Assembly (NCBI RefSeq): GCF_002252635.1
Contig: NZ_NQKX01000006.1
Span: 62,001-126,000 of the forward strand
DNA length: 64,000 nucleotides
DNA from: Synechococcus sp. MW101C3
GTDB taxonomy: Bacteria > Cyanobacteriota > Cyanobacteriia > PCC-6307 > Cyanobiaceae
Direction of reading: 5' to 3'
The notes beneath the pieces were generated by a model that was given only the letters and a program-made list of their open reading frames with translations, was not told the DNA's origin and made no database searches. Position numbers and translations under genes: made by a program. Below, one piece after another: positions 52,816-61,608 of the stretch. The first letter of the stretch is position 1. Every line of letters begins with the position of its first letter.

Positions 52816-54923
52816 TCAAGCCACCCGAAAACGTCGCAGCAAGGAGGAATTTACGATCACCGACAGCGAACTCAGGGCCATGGCCGCACCGGCGATCATC
52901 GGATTGAGCCAACCGAAGGCGGCGATCGGGATGCCGATCCCGTTATAGATAAATGCCCAGAACAGGTTCTGGCGGATCTTGCGCATCGTCGCCCGCGACA
53001 GTCCGATGGCCGTCACCACCTGCCGCACATCGTTGCCGATCAGGATGATGTCGCCAGCTTCTTTGGCCACATCCGAACCGGAGCCGATGGCGATGCCGAC
53101 ATCGGCAGTGGCCAGGGCCGGGGCGTCATTGACGCCATCCCCCACCATCGCCACCTTCTGCCCCGTGAGCTGCAGCGACTTGATCGTTCCAGCCTTCTCG
53201 GCGGGCCGCACTTCGGCGATCACCTCGCTGATGCCCAGCTGCGCGGCAATGGCCTCCGCGGTGGTGCGGGAATCGCCGCTCAGCAGGATCACCCGCACGC
53301 CATGGCGACGCAGCTGGGCCACAGCCTGCTCGGCCTCAGGCCTGACCGTATCGGCCACGGCCAGCAGACCGAGAAGGCGCGTCGCCCGGCCCAGCAGCAT
53401 CGACGTGCGTCCACCGAGCTCAAGGTCGCCCAGTTGTTGCTGCAGGGCTTCCGGCAGGTCGCCGATGAAGCGAGCGGCCAGGTGCCGGTTCCCCAGCCAG
53501 ACCGGCTCTCCCCCCTGCATGGCGGTGAGGCCTTCGCCGACCCGGGCCTCGAAGTGGTCGATCGGCAGCAGATCGACGCCGTGCGTTGCCACCGCGCGCC
53601 GATGGCCCCGGCCAAGGGATGCTCCGAGCCATGCTCCAGTGACCCTGCCAGTTGCAGCACGTCCCGCTCCGAACTGCCCGGCAGGGCGATCAGATCCGTG
53701 AGGATCGGCCGGCCCTGCGTGAGCGTGCCCGTCTTGTCGAAGACCACGGTGGTGAGCTGCTCGGCCCGCTCCAGCACGGCGCCGCTGCGGATCAGGATGC
53801 CCTGCTCGGCGGCCTTGCCCACTCCCACCATCAGCGCCGCCGGGGTGGCGATGCCGAGGGCACAGGGGCAGGAGATCACCAGCACGGCAATGAAGGCCAG
53901 CAGTCCGCTGCTGAACTGGCCGGCCAGTGTCCAGATCACGAATGCCGCGACGGCGATCAACACCACGGCAGGCACGAACCAGCCGGTGACCTGATCTGCC
54001 AGGCGCTGCACGCTGGCCGTGCTGGCCTGAGCCTCTTCCACCAGGTGCACGATCTGGGCCAGGGCGGTGGCGGATCCCACCCGGGTGGCACGAAAACGCA
54101 GCACCCCCCGGCCATTCACGGTGCCACCGATCAGCTCGGCGCCCACGGACTTGGCCACCGGCAGGGATTCACCGGTGAGCAACGACTCATCCACCGAGCT
54201 GCTGCCTGCGGTCACGACCCCATCGGCGGGAATCTTCTCGCCCGGGCGCACCAGCACCTGCTCATCGATGGCGACGGTGTCGGCAGGAACGGTCAGCTCC
54301 ATGCCGTCCCGGATCACCGTGGCGGTGGCGGGCTGGAGATCGAGCAGCTTCCGCACCGCAGCCGAGGAGCGTTGCTTGATGCTTTCCTCCATGAACTTGC
54401 CCAGCAGCACGAAGGCAATCACCACCGCCGATACTTCGAAATAGACGTCGCGATCACTCACACCGACCGGCAGCCAGGTGGGCACGAACACCACCACCAC
54501 GCTGTAGAAGTAGGCAACAGAGGTGCCGAGGGCGATCAGCACGTCCATGTTGAGGGCGCGGCGCTTCAGGGCCGCCCAGGCGCCGGCATAGAACGACCAG
54601 CCGCCGATGAATTGCACCGGGGTGGCGAGCACGAACAGCCACCTCCCCCAGCTCATCCAGGGCAGAGCCGGCAACGGCACCCACGCCATCAAACTGATGC
54701 CTGCCGCCAGAGCAAGGAACGCCCCGGCCCGCAACAACGCCAGCGCCAACACCCCGCCGATCACCAAGCCGACGCGGCGACGCAGGACGCGCAATTCGCG
54801 GTCGGGATTGCGGAACGTCTGCAGACAGCTCTGGCTGCAGAAGTAGTAGCTGCGGCCATTTCTCTGCGTCGAAAGAGCTGTGGCCTTCGGTACCACCATC
54901 CCGCAGATCGGATCTTTGGCCAT
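52816..54923 (-). pseudogene. Copper-translocating P1B-type ATPase with YHS head, frameshifted
   Basis: The protein begins [23 protein letters not shown] with a YHS/TRASH metal-binding domain (DPICGM and [11 protein letters not shown]) instead of the usual HMA. Eight membrane helices follow, and the ion motif [18 protein letters not shown] and phosphorylation motif DKTGTLTQG are intact, as is [14 protein letters not shown]. At 53593-53600 the frame shifts by one base in a GC-rich tract, and the remainder ([15 protein letters not shown], then [43 protein letters not shown]) continues in another frame. Both halves are otherwise complete. It is either a recent pseudogene or a sequencing error. 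Start chosen at the internal ATG; a longer one begins at 55025. Confidence 0.88.
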
Positions 54924-55298
54924 TTCACCCGCTTCACCACCGATCGCGGGCAGGTGGCGGTTGTCTTGGTTGTGGTGCGGCCCGGGCGGATCGCTGGGTT
55001 GTGGCCTGAGCGTTGGCGAGTTCATCCTGGCCGCTTCAGATCCGTGGGGATGGCTATGGGTGGTCTAGGCAGGATGTCGCGCAACGACCAACCCCGGCAT
55101 CGTTATGGCGGTGCGAAAAACTCAGCCGTTGCATAGCCACCTGCAGCGGATGTGCAGCAGCAGGATCAGGTGATTCCGCCCTCAATCGCAGCAGGGCTTG
55201 AGGCCCAACGGGTGTGGCCGCCCTGGAGCTGGCAGGCGTGATGGCGTCGCGCCGCTTTCAGCTGACTGCCAGCCTGGGCACCGCTTGGATCCGGTCGC
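54924..55298. other. Intergenic region of about 375 bases
   Basis: Between the copper ATPase and P450 genes, which run divergently. No supported gene or strong structure was seen. The frame for an N-terminal extension of the ATPase covers the first 100 bases. Confidence 0.4.
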
Positions 55299-56684
55299 TT
55301 GCTCCTCGATTCCGCCACCCTTCAGCCCCTGCCGTGCACGCCAGCCGTGAGCGGCGTGCTCGAAACCATCGCCTTTTTCCGTGATCCCGATTTCGCCCGT
55401 AAGCGCTTCGAGCGCTACGGGGATGTGTACGAAACCAGCCTGCTGGGACAGTGCACCGTGTTCATCCGCGGCGACCAGGCGATCAGCGATCTGTTCGCCC
55501 AGGGTGACGCGGTCCAGGGCTGGTGGCCGGACAGTGTGCGGGAGCTGCTGGGGCCGTTGTCGCTGGCCAATCGCAATGGTGCGGATCACAAGGCCCGCCG
55601 GCGGGTGGTGGGGCAGCTGTTCGCTGCCGCTGCCCTGAAGCGCTACAGCCCGGCGATCGTGGCGCAGGTGGAGGTGCTCCACCAGGACCTGCTGGGTGCC
55701 CAAGCGCCGCTGGCCCTGGTGCCGCAGCTGCGGCGCTTCGCCTTCAGCGTGATCGCCAGCACCGTGCTGGGGCTCGATGCGGTCGATCGCGAGGCCCTGT
55801 TCGTGGATTTCGAGATCTGGTGCCAGGGCCTCTTCTCCCTGCCGTTCGCCCTGCCCGGCAGCCCGTTCGCCCGCGCCCGTCAGGCCCGCAGGCGCCTGTT
55901 GCAACGCCTGGGCGCCGTGCTTCAGAGCGCCCAGGCCGCCGCCGCTCCCGGAGCCCCCCTCAGCGCCGGCGGTCTCGATCTGCTGGCTGGAGGCCTTGAT
56001 GAAGCCGGCCTCCCCCTCGCCGACGACGATGTGGCAGAGCAGTTGCTGCTGCTGCTGTTCGCCGGCTACGAGACCACCGCCTCCGCGCTCAGCTGCCTGC
56101 TGCTCACCCTGCTGCAGCATCCCGCTGAGCTGGCCTGGCTGCGGGAGGAACTCGACGGCTTGCCCTGGCCACCGGCCGAAGGCGAGGCCGTGAACGCCTA
56201 CGACGCCGTGCGGGCGCCGCGGCTGGAGGCGGTGGTGAAGGAGGTGATGCGGCTGACACCGCCGGTGGGTGGCTTCTTTCGCCGCACCCGGGAGCCCATC
56301 GCCCTGGCGGGTGTGCGGGTGCCGGCGGATCGGGTGGTGCAGGTGAGCATCAGCGCCAGTCAGCGCCACGGCGCTGACCCTGACGACCTGGCAACCTTTC
56401 GGCCCCAGCGGTATCTGGAAGGGGCGGAACCGGTGACCCTGCTTCCCTTCGGCGGCGGTGAACGGGTGTGCCTGGGCAAGGCGCTGGCGGAACTGGAGAT
56501 CCGGCTGCTGGCGGTGGGGCTGCTCAAGCAGCTGAGCCTTGCGCTGGAGCCCGATCAGGACCTCACACTCGTGGTGATCCCCAGCCCCACCCCGAAGCAG
56601 GGCCTGCGGGTGCGCGCCAGCCGCCGGGGAGCGACAGGCCAAACCATGGCGAGGCCGTCATCCACTGCGGACGCGCCGTCCTGA
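55299..56684 (+). CDS. Cytochrome P450
   Basis: 461 aa from a TTG start, so without an N-terminal membrane anchor. I-helix LLLLLFAGYETTASALSC (the AGxxT oxygen-activation motif, near residue 255), ExxR in VVKEVMRLTPPVGGFFRR, and heme ligand Cys391 in LPFGGGERVCLGKALAELE. The class resembles CYP120/CYP110-type soluble cyanobacterial P450s, which act on retinoids, carotenoids or fatty acids; the substrate is not known. It stands 311 bases before hli, on the same strand, and a decayed partial copy lies at 60973-61215. Confidence 0.93.
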   Translation: MLLDSATLQPLPCTPAVSGVLETIAFFRDPDFARKRFERYGDVYETSLLGQCTVFIRGDQAISDLFAQGDAVQGWWPDSVRELLGPLSLANRNGADHKARRRVVGQLFAAAALKRYSPAIVAQVEVLHQDLLGAQAPLALVPQLRRFAFSVIASTVLGLDAVDREALFVDFEIWCQGLFSLPFALPGSPFARARQARRRLLQRLGAVLQSAQAAAAPGAPLSAGGLDLLAGGLDEAGLPLADDDVAEQLLLLLFAGYETTASALSCLLLTLLQHPAELAWLREELDGLPWPPAEGEAVNAYDAVRAPRLEAVVKEVMRLTPPVGGFFRRTREPIALAGVRVPADRVVQVSISASQRHGADPDDLATFRPQRYLEGAEPVTLLPFGGGERVCLGKALAELEIRLLAVGLLKQLSLALEPDQDLTLVVIPSPTPKQGLRVRASRRGATGQTMARPSSTADAPS

Positions 56685-56995
56685 GCGGCAACTCCCGTCT
56701 GAATGGGGCCGTTGCAGAGCAGGTGGGCGGAGAAAGTGGAGGAGGAAGGCGGAAGGGGTGAGCGCCGCAGGCTCTCGGCGGGCTGGGCACCCGCACTGGT
56801 TCCGCAAGGTCGCCCGGGTGCAACGAACCTGGCAGAGCACCTGCAGGCCCCATGCGGAGCAACCAGCAGCGCCCTGGAACCACAACGCGGCGCATTGGCG
56901 GTACAACCTGCAAGGCCCCATCGCCGCCCAGAAGCGACATCTGTTCAAAATCCGAAACAGTCTGTTACAGTTCTCTCATCCCAAGCGAGAGCCCC
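56685..56995. other. Intergenic region between P450 and hli
   Basis: 311 bases without a gene. It holds a CTGTT/AACAG inverted repeat and the HLR1-like site described separately close to the hli start, and G/A-rich sequence near the P450 end. Confidence 0.45.
56954..56969 (+). promoter_or_regulatory. HLR1-like element (RpaB binding) upstream of hli
   Basis: GAAACA-GTCT-GTTACA: two direct hexamers with a 4-base spacer, matching the HLR1 layout (G/T)TTACA-N4-(G/T)TTACA. The second half is exact and the first differs in two bases. It lies 26 bases before the hli ATG. RpaB is the regulator that controls hli genes in cyanobacteria; it is not encoded in the window. Confidence 0.55.
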
Positions 56996-57265
56996 ATGGC
57001 CCAAGCCACCGCCACCGCCCCCAGCGCCCTTGACTGCGCCACCATTCGCGGCGCCACCGTCACCACCGAAGACGGCGGCCGCCTCAATGCCTTCGCCACC
57101 GAGCCCCGCATGGAAGTGGTGAGCGCCGAGAGCGGCTGGGGCTTCCATGAGCGCGCCGAGAAGCTCAACGGCCGTATGGCCATGCTCGGCTTCATCGCCC
57201 TGCTCGCCACTGAATTCGCCCTCGGCGGTGAGGCCTTCACCCGCGGCCTGCTCGGCATCGGCTGA
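56996..57265 (+). CDS. hli: High-light-inducible protein (Hli/Scp, one-helix CAB-like)
   Basis: 89 aa. The CAB-family signature in its membrane helix is [40 protein letters not shown], with ExxNGRxAM for chlorophyll and arginine ligation. The N-terminal 40 residues are soluble ([17 protein letters not shown]). Such one-helix proteins sit in the thylakoid membrane and protect against excess light by binding chlorophyll and carotenoid. A 60-aa gene follows 44 bases downstream. Confidence 0.95.
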   Translation: MAQATATAPSALDCATIRGATVTTEDGGRLNAFATEPRMEVVSAESGWGFHERAEKLNGRMAMLGFIALLATEFALGGEAFTRGLLGIG

Positions 57266-57309
57266 ACCCATTGCCCCGATCAGCTCCTCCCCCTCCAACA
57301 GGCATCGCC

Positions 57310-57492
57310 ATGAGCCAGTCCCTTTCGGTCAGCAGAGAGTTCTTCGTGGAAGCCCACTCCCGCGCCATCGACAACTGCACGGAGTTGGAAGACCTGCGCA
57401 AGGTGTCCAAAACGCTCCTGAGGGCCTGGCAGATCCAGGCCATGTTCAGCGAGCAGTACGGCGCCCAGGCGCTCGGCATCAAGCGGCCCTGA
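57310..57492 (+). CDS. Small helical protein linked to hli, 60 aa
   Basis: 60 aa, predicted to be all helical: SLSVSREFFVEAHSRAIDN then TELEDLRKVSKTLLRAWQIQAMFSEQYGAQALGIKRP. No signal or membrane segment. The length and heptad-like pattern recall small phycobilisome-related helical proteins such as NblA, but no motif supports that. It lies 44 bases after hli and before a strong terminator, so it is likely co-transcribed. A decayed copy, at the same distance from a remnant of hli, lies at 61345-61520. Confidence 0.7.
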   Translation: MSQSLSVSREFFVEAHSRAIDNCTELEDLRKVSKTLLRAWQIQAMFSEQYGAQALGIKRP

Positions 57493-57512
57493 GCGTCCCA
57501 CGTCACTGGGCT

Positions 57513-57546
57513 GGCACTCCTGTACCAAACGCTGTACAGGAGTGCC
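57513..57546 (+). terminator. Strong intrinsic-type terminator after the hli/60-aa pair
   Basis: Perfect 13-bp stem GGCACTCCTGTAC / GTACAGGAGTGCC with an 8-base loop (CAAACGCT), followed by TTTG. It begins 20 bases after the 60-aa gene stop, closing the hli transcript. Confidence 0.8.
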
Positions 57547-57708
57547 TTTGCCGTAGATCTCTCTGGCAAGGCGCTCCCTGGAACTGCAGAGGAGATGCTG
57601 ACCCTTAAGGATCGACTTGCCTGCCTGTCCATTGCCGAACGAAGGACCTGCACCTTCGCCCTCTGGGTCTTGGTGGCTCGGGTCCAACCCGCCACCTAGC
57701 CAAGCTGG

Positions 57709-58239
57709 TCAGGGGCGCGTTGCGCCTGGAGTATCCAGCTGGTCGGTGTCTGCCCAGGCCCCCAGGCCTCGAAAGCGGTTGGCAAGGAAGGCGAGTAGGC
57801 CGGGCGGCTGGGTCAGCTCCTGCTCCGCCGCCCATTCGGCTTCGAGAATCTCTCGGTCGTCGATCTTCAGACCCTCAACCAGCCGCCGGTACGCCAACTT
57901 CTCATCGGTATTGATGCTCGAGGTGTCTTCCGGTCGCCGGCTGATGCGAAGCACCTGATACGCAAGCTTCACGGCCAGCTGCCGGTCATCGGCCGTGGTG
58001 ATCCTTGGCAGAAGCGTCTCGAGTGCCTCCGGCCCCAGCGCCTCGGCCGCAAGGGCATCCACAGCGGTGGAAGCGGCTTCTGGGCCGGCATCTGCCGCTG
58101 CCGTGCGCTCCGCCAGCTTCTTGAGCAGCCTTCGCTCCTGCTCAGACATCTCCCCATCGGACCAGGCGACACAGCAGAGGATGCGTAGCAGATCGAGGTC
58201 GCCGGCCGGCTGTTCTGCGCTGAGATCCGGCATGGTCAT
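57709..58239 (-). CDS. TerB-family helical protein
   Basis: About 176 aa from the ATG giving MTMPDLSAEQPAGDLDLLRILCC; the frame extends upstream, but that extension looks unnatural. The pattern DLDLLRILCCVAWSDGEMSEQERRLLKKLAERT is the opening of the TerB (tellurite resistance B-like) helical domain, with the acidic DGEMSEQE segment that binds metal in TerB proteins. LAVKLAYQVLRISRR and INTDEKLAYRRLVEGLKIDDREI follow. The function in cyanobacteria is unknown. No other Ter gene is adjacent. Confidence 0.75.
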   Translation of the reverse strand: MTMPDLSAEQPAGDLDLLRILCCVAWSDGEMSEQERRLLKKLAERTAAADAGPEAASTAVDALAAEALGPEALETLLPRITTADDRQLAVKLAYQVLRISRRPEDTSSINTDEKLAYRRLVEGLKIDDREILEAEWAAEQELTQPPGLLAFLANRFRGLGAWADTDQLDTPGATRP

Positions 58240-58484
58240 GGCGCCCAGGATGAGTATCGATCCCATTGTGAGGCTCCGGCGCCCACTGCGGCCTACCGCT
58301 AACCCGTTACCCAAAGCCACGCCCAGCGCGGCGGCAAGCGCAGTCTCCGGGGAATCGGGAGAAGCGTCAGTGATGTCCAAGGCCTTTGGTCCAGGGCTCA
58401 TGCCCGAGCGGGTCCTTCAGTGAGCTGCCGGATCTTGAACCTGAAGATCAATCAGCGGCACGCCTCCATACGGATTGACCCGTC

Positions 58485-58809
58485 GTGACTTCTTGCACCT
58501 TCTCCCAAGTGAATCAGGGCGTGCTGCTGACGATCCTTGATCCCACCGGGAACGGCCGCACCATCCATCATGTCGAGCGAAGCGGCTTAACACGGCAGCC
58601 TGATGCGTTCGTGGCCCTGCCCGATGCTGAGATGGCGCAAGGGATGTTTTGCCTGGATGAGTGTCAGCCCCAAGGTTTCTTCACAGCCTCTTCATCATCT
58701 CTTCGAAGCCGCACGTCGCCGCTTGCTGCTACTGCGCACCGCAAGTGCGTATCCTGCCCATGTTCCTGAAGATTGTCTTCGGGCCTTTCCCGGTGAGATT
58801 CCCGCATAA
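58485..58809 (+). pseudogene. Possible frameshifted orphan gene
   Basis: Frame one (58485-58690) reads MTSCTFSQVNQGVLLTILDPTG, then HVERSGLTRQPDAFVALPDAEMAQGMFCLDE. At about 58660-58680 a second frame takes over with SVSPKVSSQPLHHLFEAARRR, then LRTASAYPAHVPEDCLRAFPGEIPA and its stop, 6 bases before the next gene. Both halves look protein-like and the second has clean coding sequence. The joined product would be about 105 aa. A sequencing error is as likely as true decay. Family not recognised. Confidence 0.35.
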
Positions 58810-58814
58810 GTGGC

Positions 58815-59396
58815 ATGCGCAACCTTCGTGGCTTGATTCGATTGACAGCTGTATTGATGATGACTGTGCCGATCGCCTCGCATGCGGCAGGTGGGCCGCC
58901 AGCTTCTCCGTTGACGATGAAGTTTGCTGATCAGACTTATCTCCTTCGATGGTCGTCAAAACATCAGCATGAGTTCACTCCATCTGATCAGACTGACCTC
59001 AGTCGCTGGACGGACATGATAACCATCAACACGTACCCAGATGTCAGCGATGGGGATGGGCTGGCCAATGTTGCCAATAGGGTGCTCGATAACTACAAGC
59101 AGAACAAGGCCGTGGTGGTTCGCACTTTATCGATTCCCCGCACTGCCGTGAAGCCCGCAGAACATCTGATCGTCGTTCTTTTCCCTGTTCGTAACTTTAT
59201 CGAGGCTGTCTTTGCGCGATTCAGGCTGGCAGATGGTCGTGGCACTGCGGTGATCTACAGCCATCGCATCTATGGGCAAAAAGTGGGAGATACCACGGCG
59301 GCCTGGATGAAGGCCAATGGAGCCACCATTGAGCGTCGCTTGATGGCTCTCCATGAGGTTCCCTCCCACCGCATCCTGGAGCCGGCCAGCCGGTGA
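58815..59396 (+). CDS. Exported hypothetical protein, 193 aa
   Basis: ATG start with a signal peptide (MRNLRGLIRLTAVLMMTVPIASHAAG). The mature domain has LTMKFADQTYLLRWSSKHQHEFTPSDQTDLSRWTDMITINTYPDVSDGDGLANVANRVLDNYKQN, then HLIVVLFPVRNFIEAVFARFRLADGRGTAVIYSHRIYG. The family is not named here, but the length and strand pattern are protein-like. Its base composition is lower in GC than the core genes. The stop overlaps the next gene by 4 bases, so the two are coupled. Confidence 0.7.
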   Translation: MRNLRGLIRLTAVLMMTVPIASHAAGGPPASPLTMKFADQTYLLRWSSKHQHEFTPSDQTDLSRWTDMITINTYPDVSDGDGLANVANRVLDNYKQNKAVVVRTLSIPRTAVKPAEHLIVVLFPVRNFIEAVFARFRLADGRGTAVIYSHRIYGQKVGDTTAAWMKANGATIERRLMALHEVPSHRILEPASR

Positions 59397-59689
59397 CCGG
59401 GAGCCTCTCTGCACCATGGTGGGTGGAGATCAGCGACAACGGGCGTAGCGGGGTTGTCGTCTACCACGAAGGGATCAACACCATCTCCTGTTACTGGGAG
59501 TTCTGCGGTGGCGACACCGTTGCATCCATCTTGATCGGCGACATCAGTGAATGGAACACCTGCTATCCATGGGCGGTCGGGCGGAGAATGGACGTTCTCA
59601 TGCGCATCGCCGCAGAGGTGGTGCGCCAGAAGGCTCCCACCTGCAGCGCCTTGATTGAGGATCAGCTGGGCTTCATCAGCATCAAGTAG
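59393..59689 (+). CDS. Hypothetical protein, 98 aa, coupled to the exported protein
   Basis: GTG start that overlaps the stop of the previous gene by 4 bases. Soluble, beta-rich sequence: WWVEISDNGRSGVVVYHEGINTISCYWEFCGGDTVASILIGDISEW, then a helix RRMDVLMRIAAEVVRQK. I do not recognise the family. Translational coupling to the exported protein gene suggests a shared role. Confidence 0.6.
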   Translation: MTGSLSAPWWVEISDNGRSGVVVYHEGINTISCYWEFCGGDTVASILIGDISEWNTCYPWAVGRRMDVLMRIAAEVVRQKAPTCSALIEDQLGFISIK

Positions 59690-60334
59690 CTCCCGGAGTG
59701 CAATGCAAGGCCTTGGTTGACGTCTGACCCGATGTCACCGCCGTGCGACACCGGCCAGGGAGAACGGCATGTTCAGACACATCGGCAGGCTCGTGTTGCG
59801 TCGATCGTCATGACGCGAATCAGGTCCCCCCTGATCAGTGCAGAACACTGTTGGGACGCGCACAATTGATCACCGCCTGCGCAGCATGGTGACGACGTCT
59901 TTCCCTGGCATCGGCTTTGCCGATGAAGTGAATGAACTGATGCATGCGGGCGCTTTAGCATTGTCAGCGAGTGGCGATCCGCTTGATGAGTGAGCACGAC
60001 GCTGTGGATGGCACAGTGCTGGGAGTGGCTTCTGGCCCATCTGAGCCGAACTGCCCAAGTGTGCGTGCCCGCCGGGTGGCTTCCCTTCCCAACAGCGACA
60101 TGATCACCTCCTGGCATGAACAACATGGTGGCGACTCAAAGCAGCCCCGATGCCATCTCCGGCGATGTGCTCGCCTGCAGCCCTTGCTAACAGTTCGATT
60201 CAGTAGCGACGGCTCTCCCTGGCTCAAGCAAAGAACATCCCGCCATCTTCGGCTTGGATGATGTGGCGCATCCAGATCCCATACCAATAACTGACCTTTG
60301 TGATCGGCCTCGGATTTTGACGGAAGAGTAGAGC
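59690..60334. other. Region of about 645 bases with a possible small gene
   Basis: A plus-strand frame starting at GTG 59838 and ending at 59993 encodes a 51-residue peptide (TRTIDHRLRSMVTTSFPG then IGFADEVNELMHAGALALSASGDPLDE), possibly real from the ATG at 59886. The rest shows no supported gene. Longer frames on the minus strand look like chance openings. Confidence 0.35.
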
Positions 60335-60775
60335 TTAACAATACGATGACCCAACGAAGCAATAGCGGAGATAGCCATATGCAAGAGAAGCTGCCATGAA
60401 GATGTAAATGCCGCTCATCGTCCAGGCAAAGAATCTGGGTTTCATTCTCATCACCCACCGGTATCCAAATGTGCTTGCAGTCAGTCCGCCAATTAGCCCT
60501 CCCAAGGCAATGAAAGCCAGGCTTACCAGTGCTGACAATGATCCCAGCCCTCCCCCCGCTCCCCATGACTCCAGGGAGCCAGGGGTGCAAATCAGTGGGC
60601 TGCTGCAAGCCAGGATGCAGCCTAAAAAAGCGCCCCTTATGCTCACTGCGAATGTGCTTGGAATTGATCGCCGAAGTGCCCCAGTGACAACACCAATAGC
60701 AACACCCAAAATCGCTCCCAGGACACCACTGAGAAGCGTATGAGTGAATAGCCGCGACAAAACAAAGGCAAGCAT
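60335..60775 (-). CDS. Small membrane protein, 146 aa
   Basis: I start at the ATG giving MLAFVLSRLFTHTLLSGVLGAILGVAIGVVTGALRR. Four hydrophobic segments in all; the others are SIRGAFLGCILACSSPLI, LSALVSLAFIALGGLIGGLTAS and FFAWTMSGIYIFMAASLAYGYLRY. The composition is lower in GC than the core of the window, so it may be a transferred gene. Family not recognised. Confidence 0.6.
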   Translation of the reverse strand: MLAFVLSRLFTHTLLSGVLGAILGVAIGVVTGALRRSIPSTFAVSIRGAFLGCILACSSPLICTPGSLESWGAGGGLGSLSALVSLAFIALGGLIGGLTASTFGYRWVMRMKPRFFAWTMSGIYIFMAASLAYGYLRYCFVGSSYC

Positions 60776-60972
60776 TTCATTGCCCCCAGGACTTGCGAAG
60801 AGAATGGATGCTTGGAAATGAAAAATTAGCTGCAGCCGCAATCATCTCTGCCATGGAACCCAGTCGCACTTGTGACAATCGACATTTCTCGTTTCTGCCG
60901 AGATCTGCATCATGTCGCAACCAGCCCTCCGCCTGAAGCCAAAAAGTCGTGTCCTCAAATGATAATGGCTTC

Positions 60973-61608
60973 AGGCGCCTGACCTCGCCGGTGGGGGGCT
61001 TTCGCCGCACCCTGGAGCCCATTGCCTTGGAGCCCTTTGGCGGCAGTGAACGTGTGTGCGTGGGCAAGGCGCAGGTGGAGCTGGCACTCCGGCTGCTGGG
61101 ATGCCCTGTGCAGACTGCTGAGCTTTGCGTTGGAGCCTGATCAAGACCCCATGCTCGTGGTTGTCCCAAGCCCCTCCCCGAAGCATGGGCTGCTGCTGCA
61201 CCAAGCGGCTGCGAGCCTCAGCATTGATCGGTACCTGTTGTTCTGTTCGGCGGTGAGGCCTTCATCCGCGGCCTGCTGGGCATCAGTTGACTTCACTACC
61301 GAGAGTTGTTCATCGCACTCCAGCAGGTATTCCGGTTGGGCCATCCCTTTCGGTCAGCAGAGAGTTCTTTTTCGAATCCCCTCCTGCGCGATTGACAGCC
61401 GCACGTAGCTTGAGGACCTCCGCAACGTATCCAAATCGCTGCCCACCATGGCTTGTCAGATTCAGGTCATGTTCAGCGGCCAGTGCTGCGCTCGGGTCTC
61501 GCAATCAAGCGCCCCTAAGCGCCCCGAACAATGTGGTGCGTTCTTGTGCCAGCTCTGTGGTTGAGTGCCTTCGCTGCAGGCATCCCCGAAAAGGTGCTCC
61601 TTGGGTCT
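60973..61608 (+). pseudogene. Decayed duplicate of the P450-hli-60-aa module
   Basis: Three remnants occur in the order and orientation of the intact genes at 55299-57492. (1) 60973-61215 is the P450 C-terminus, RLTSPVGGF-RRTLEPIALEPFGGSERVCVGKAQVE, missing about 44 codons before the heme loop and frameshifted after LLG. (2) 61246-61290 is the C-terminal end of hli, GGEAFIRGLLGIS and stop. (3) 61345-61520 matches the 60-aa gene, starting SLSVSREFFFES and then breaking frame. The distance from the hli stop to the shared SLSVSREFF region is 55 bases in both copies. Homology continues to about 61608. Confidence 0.85.
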
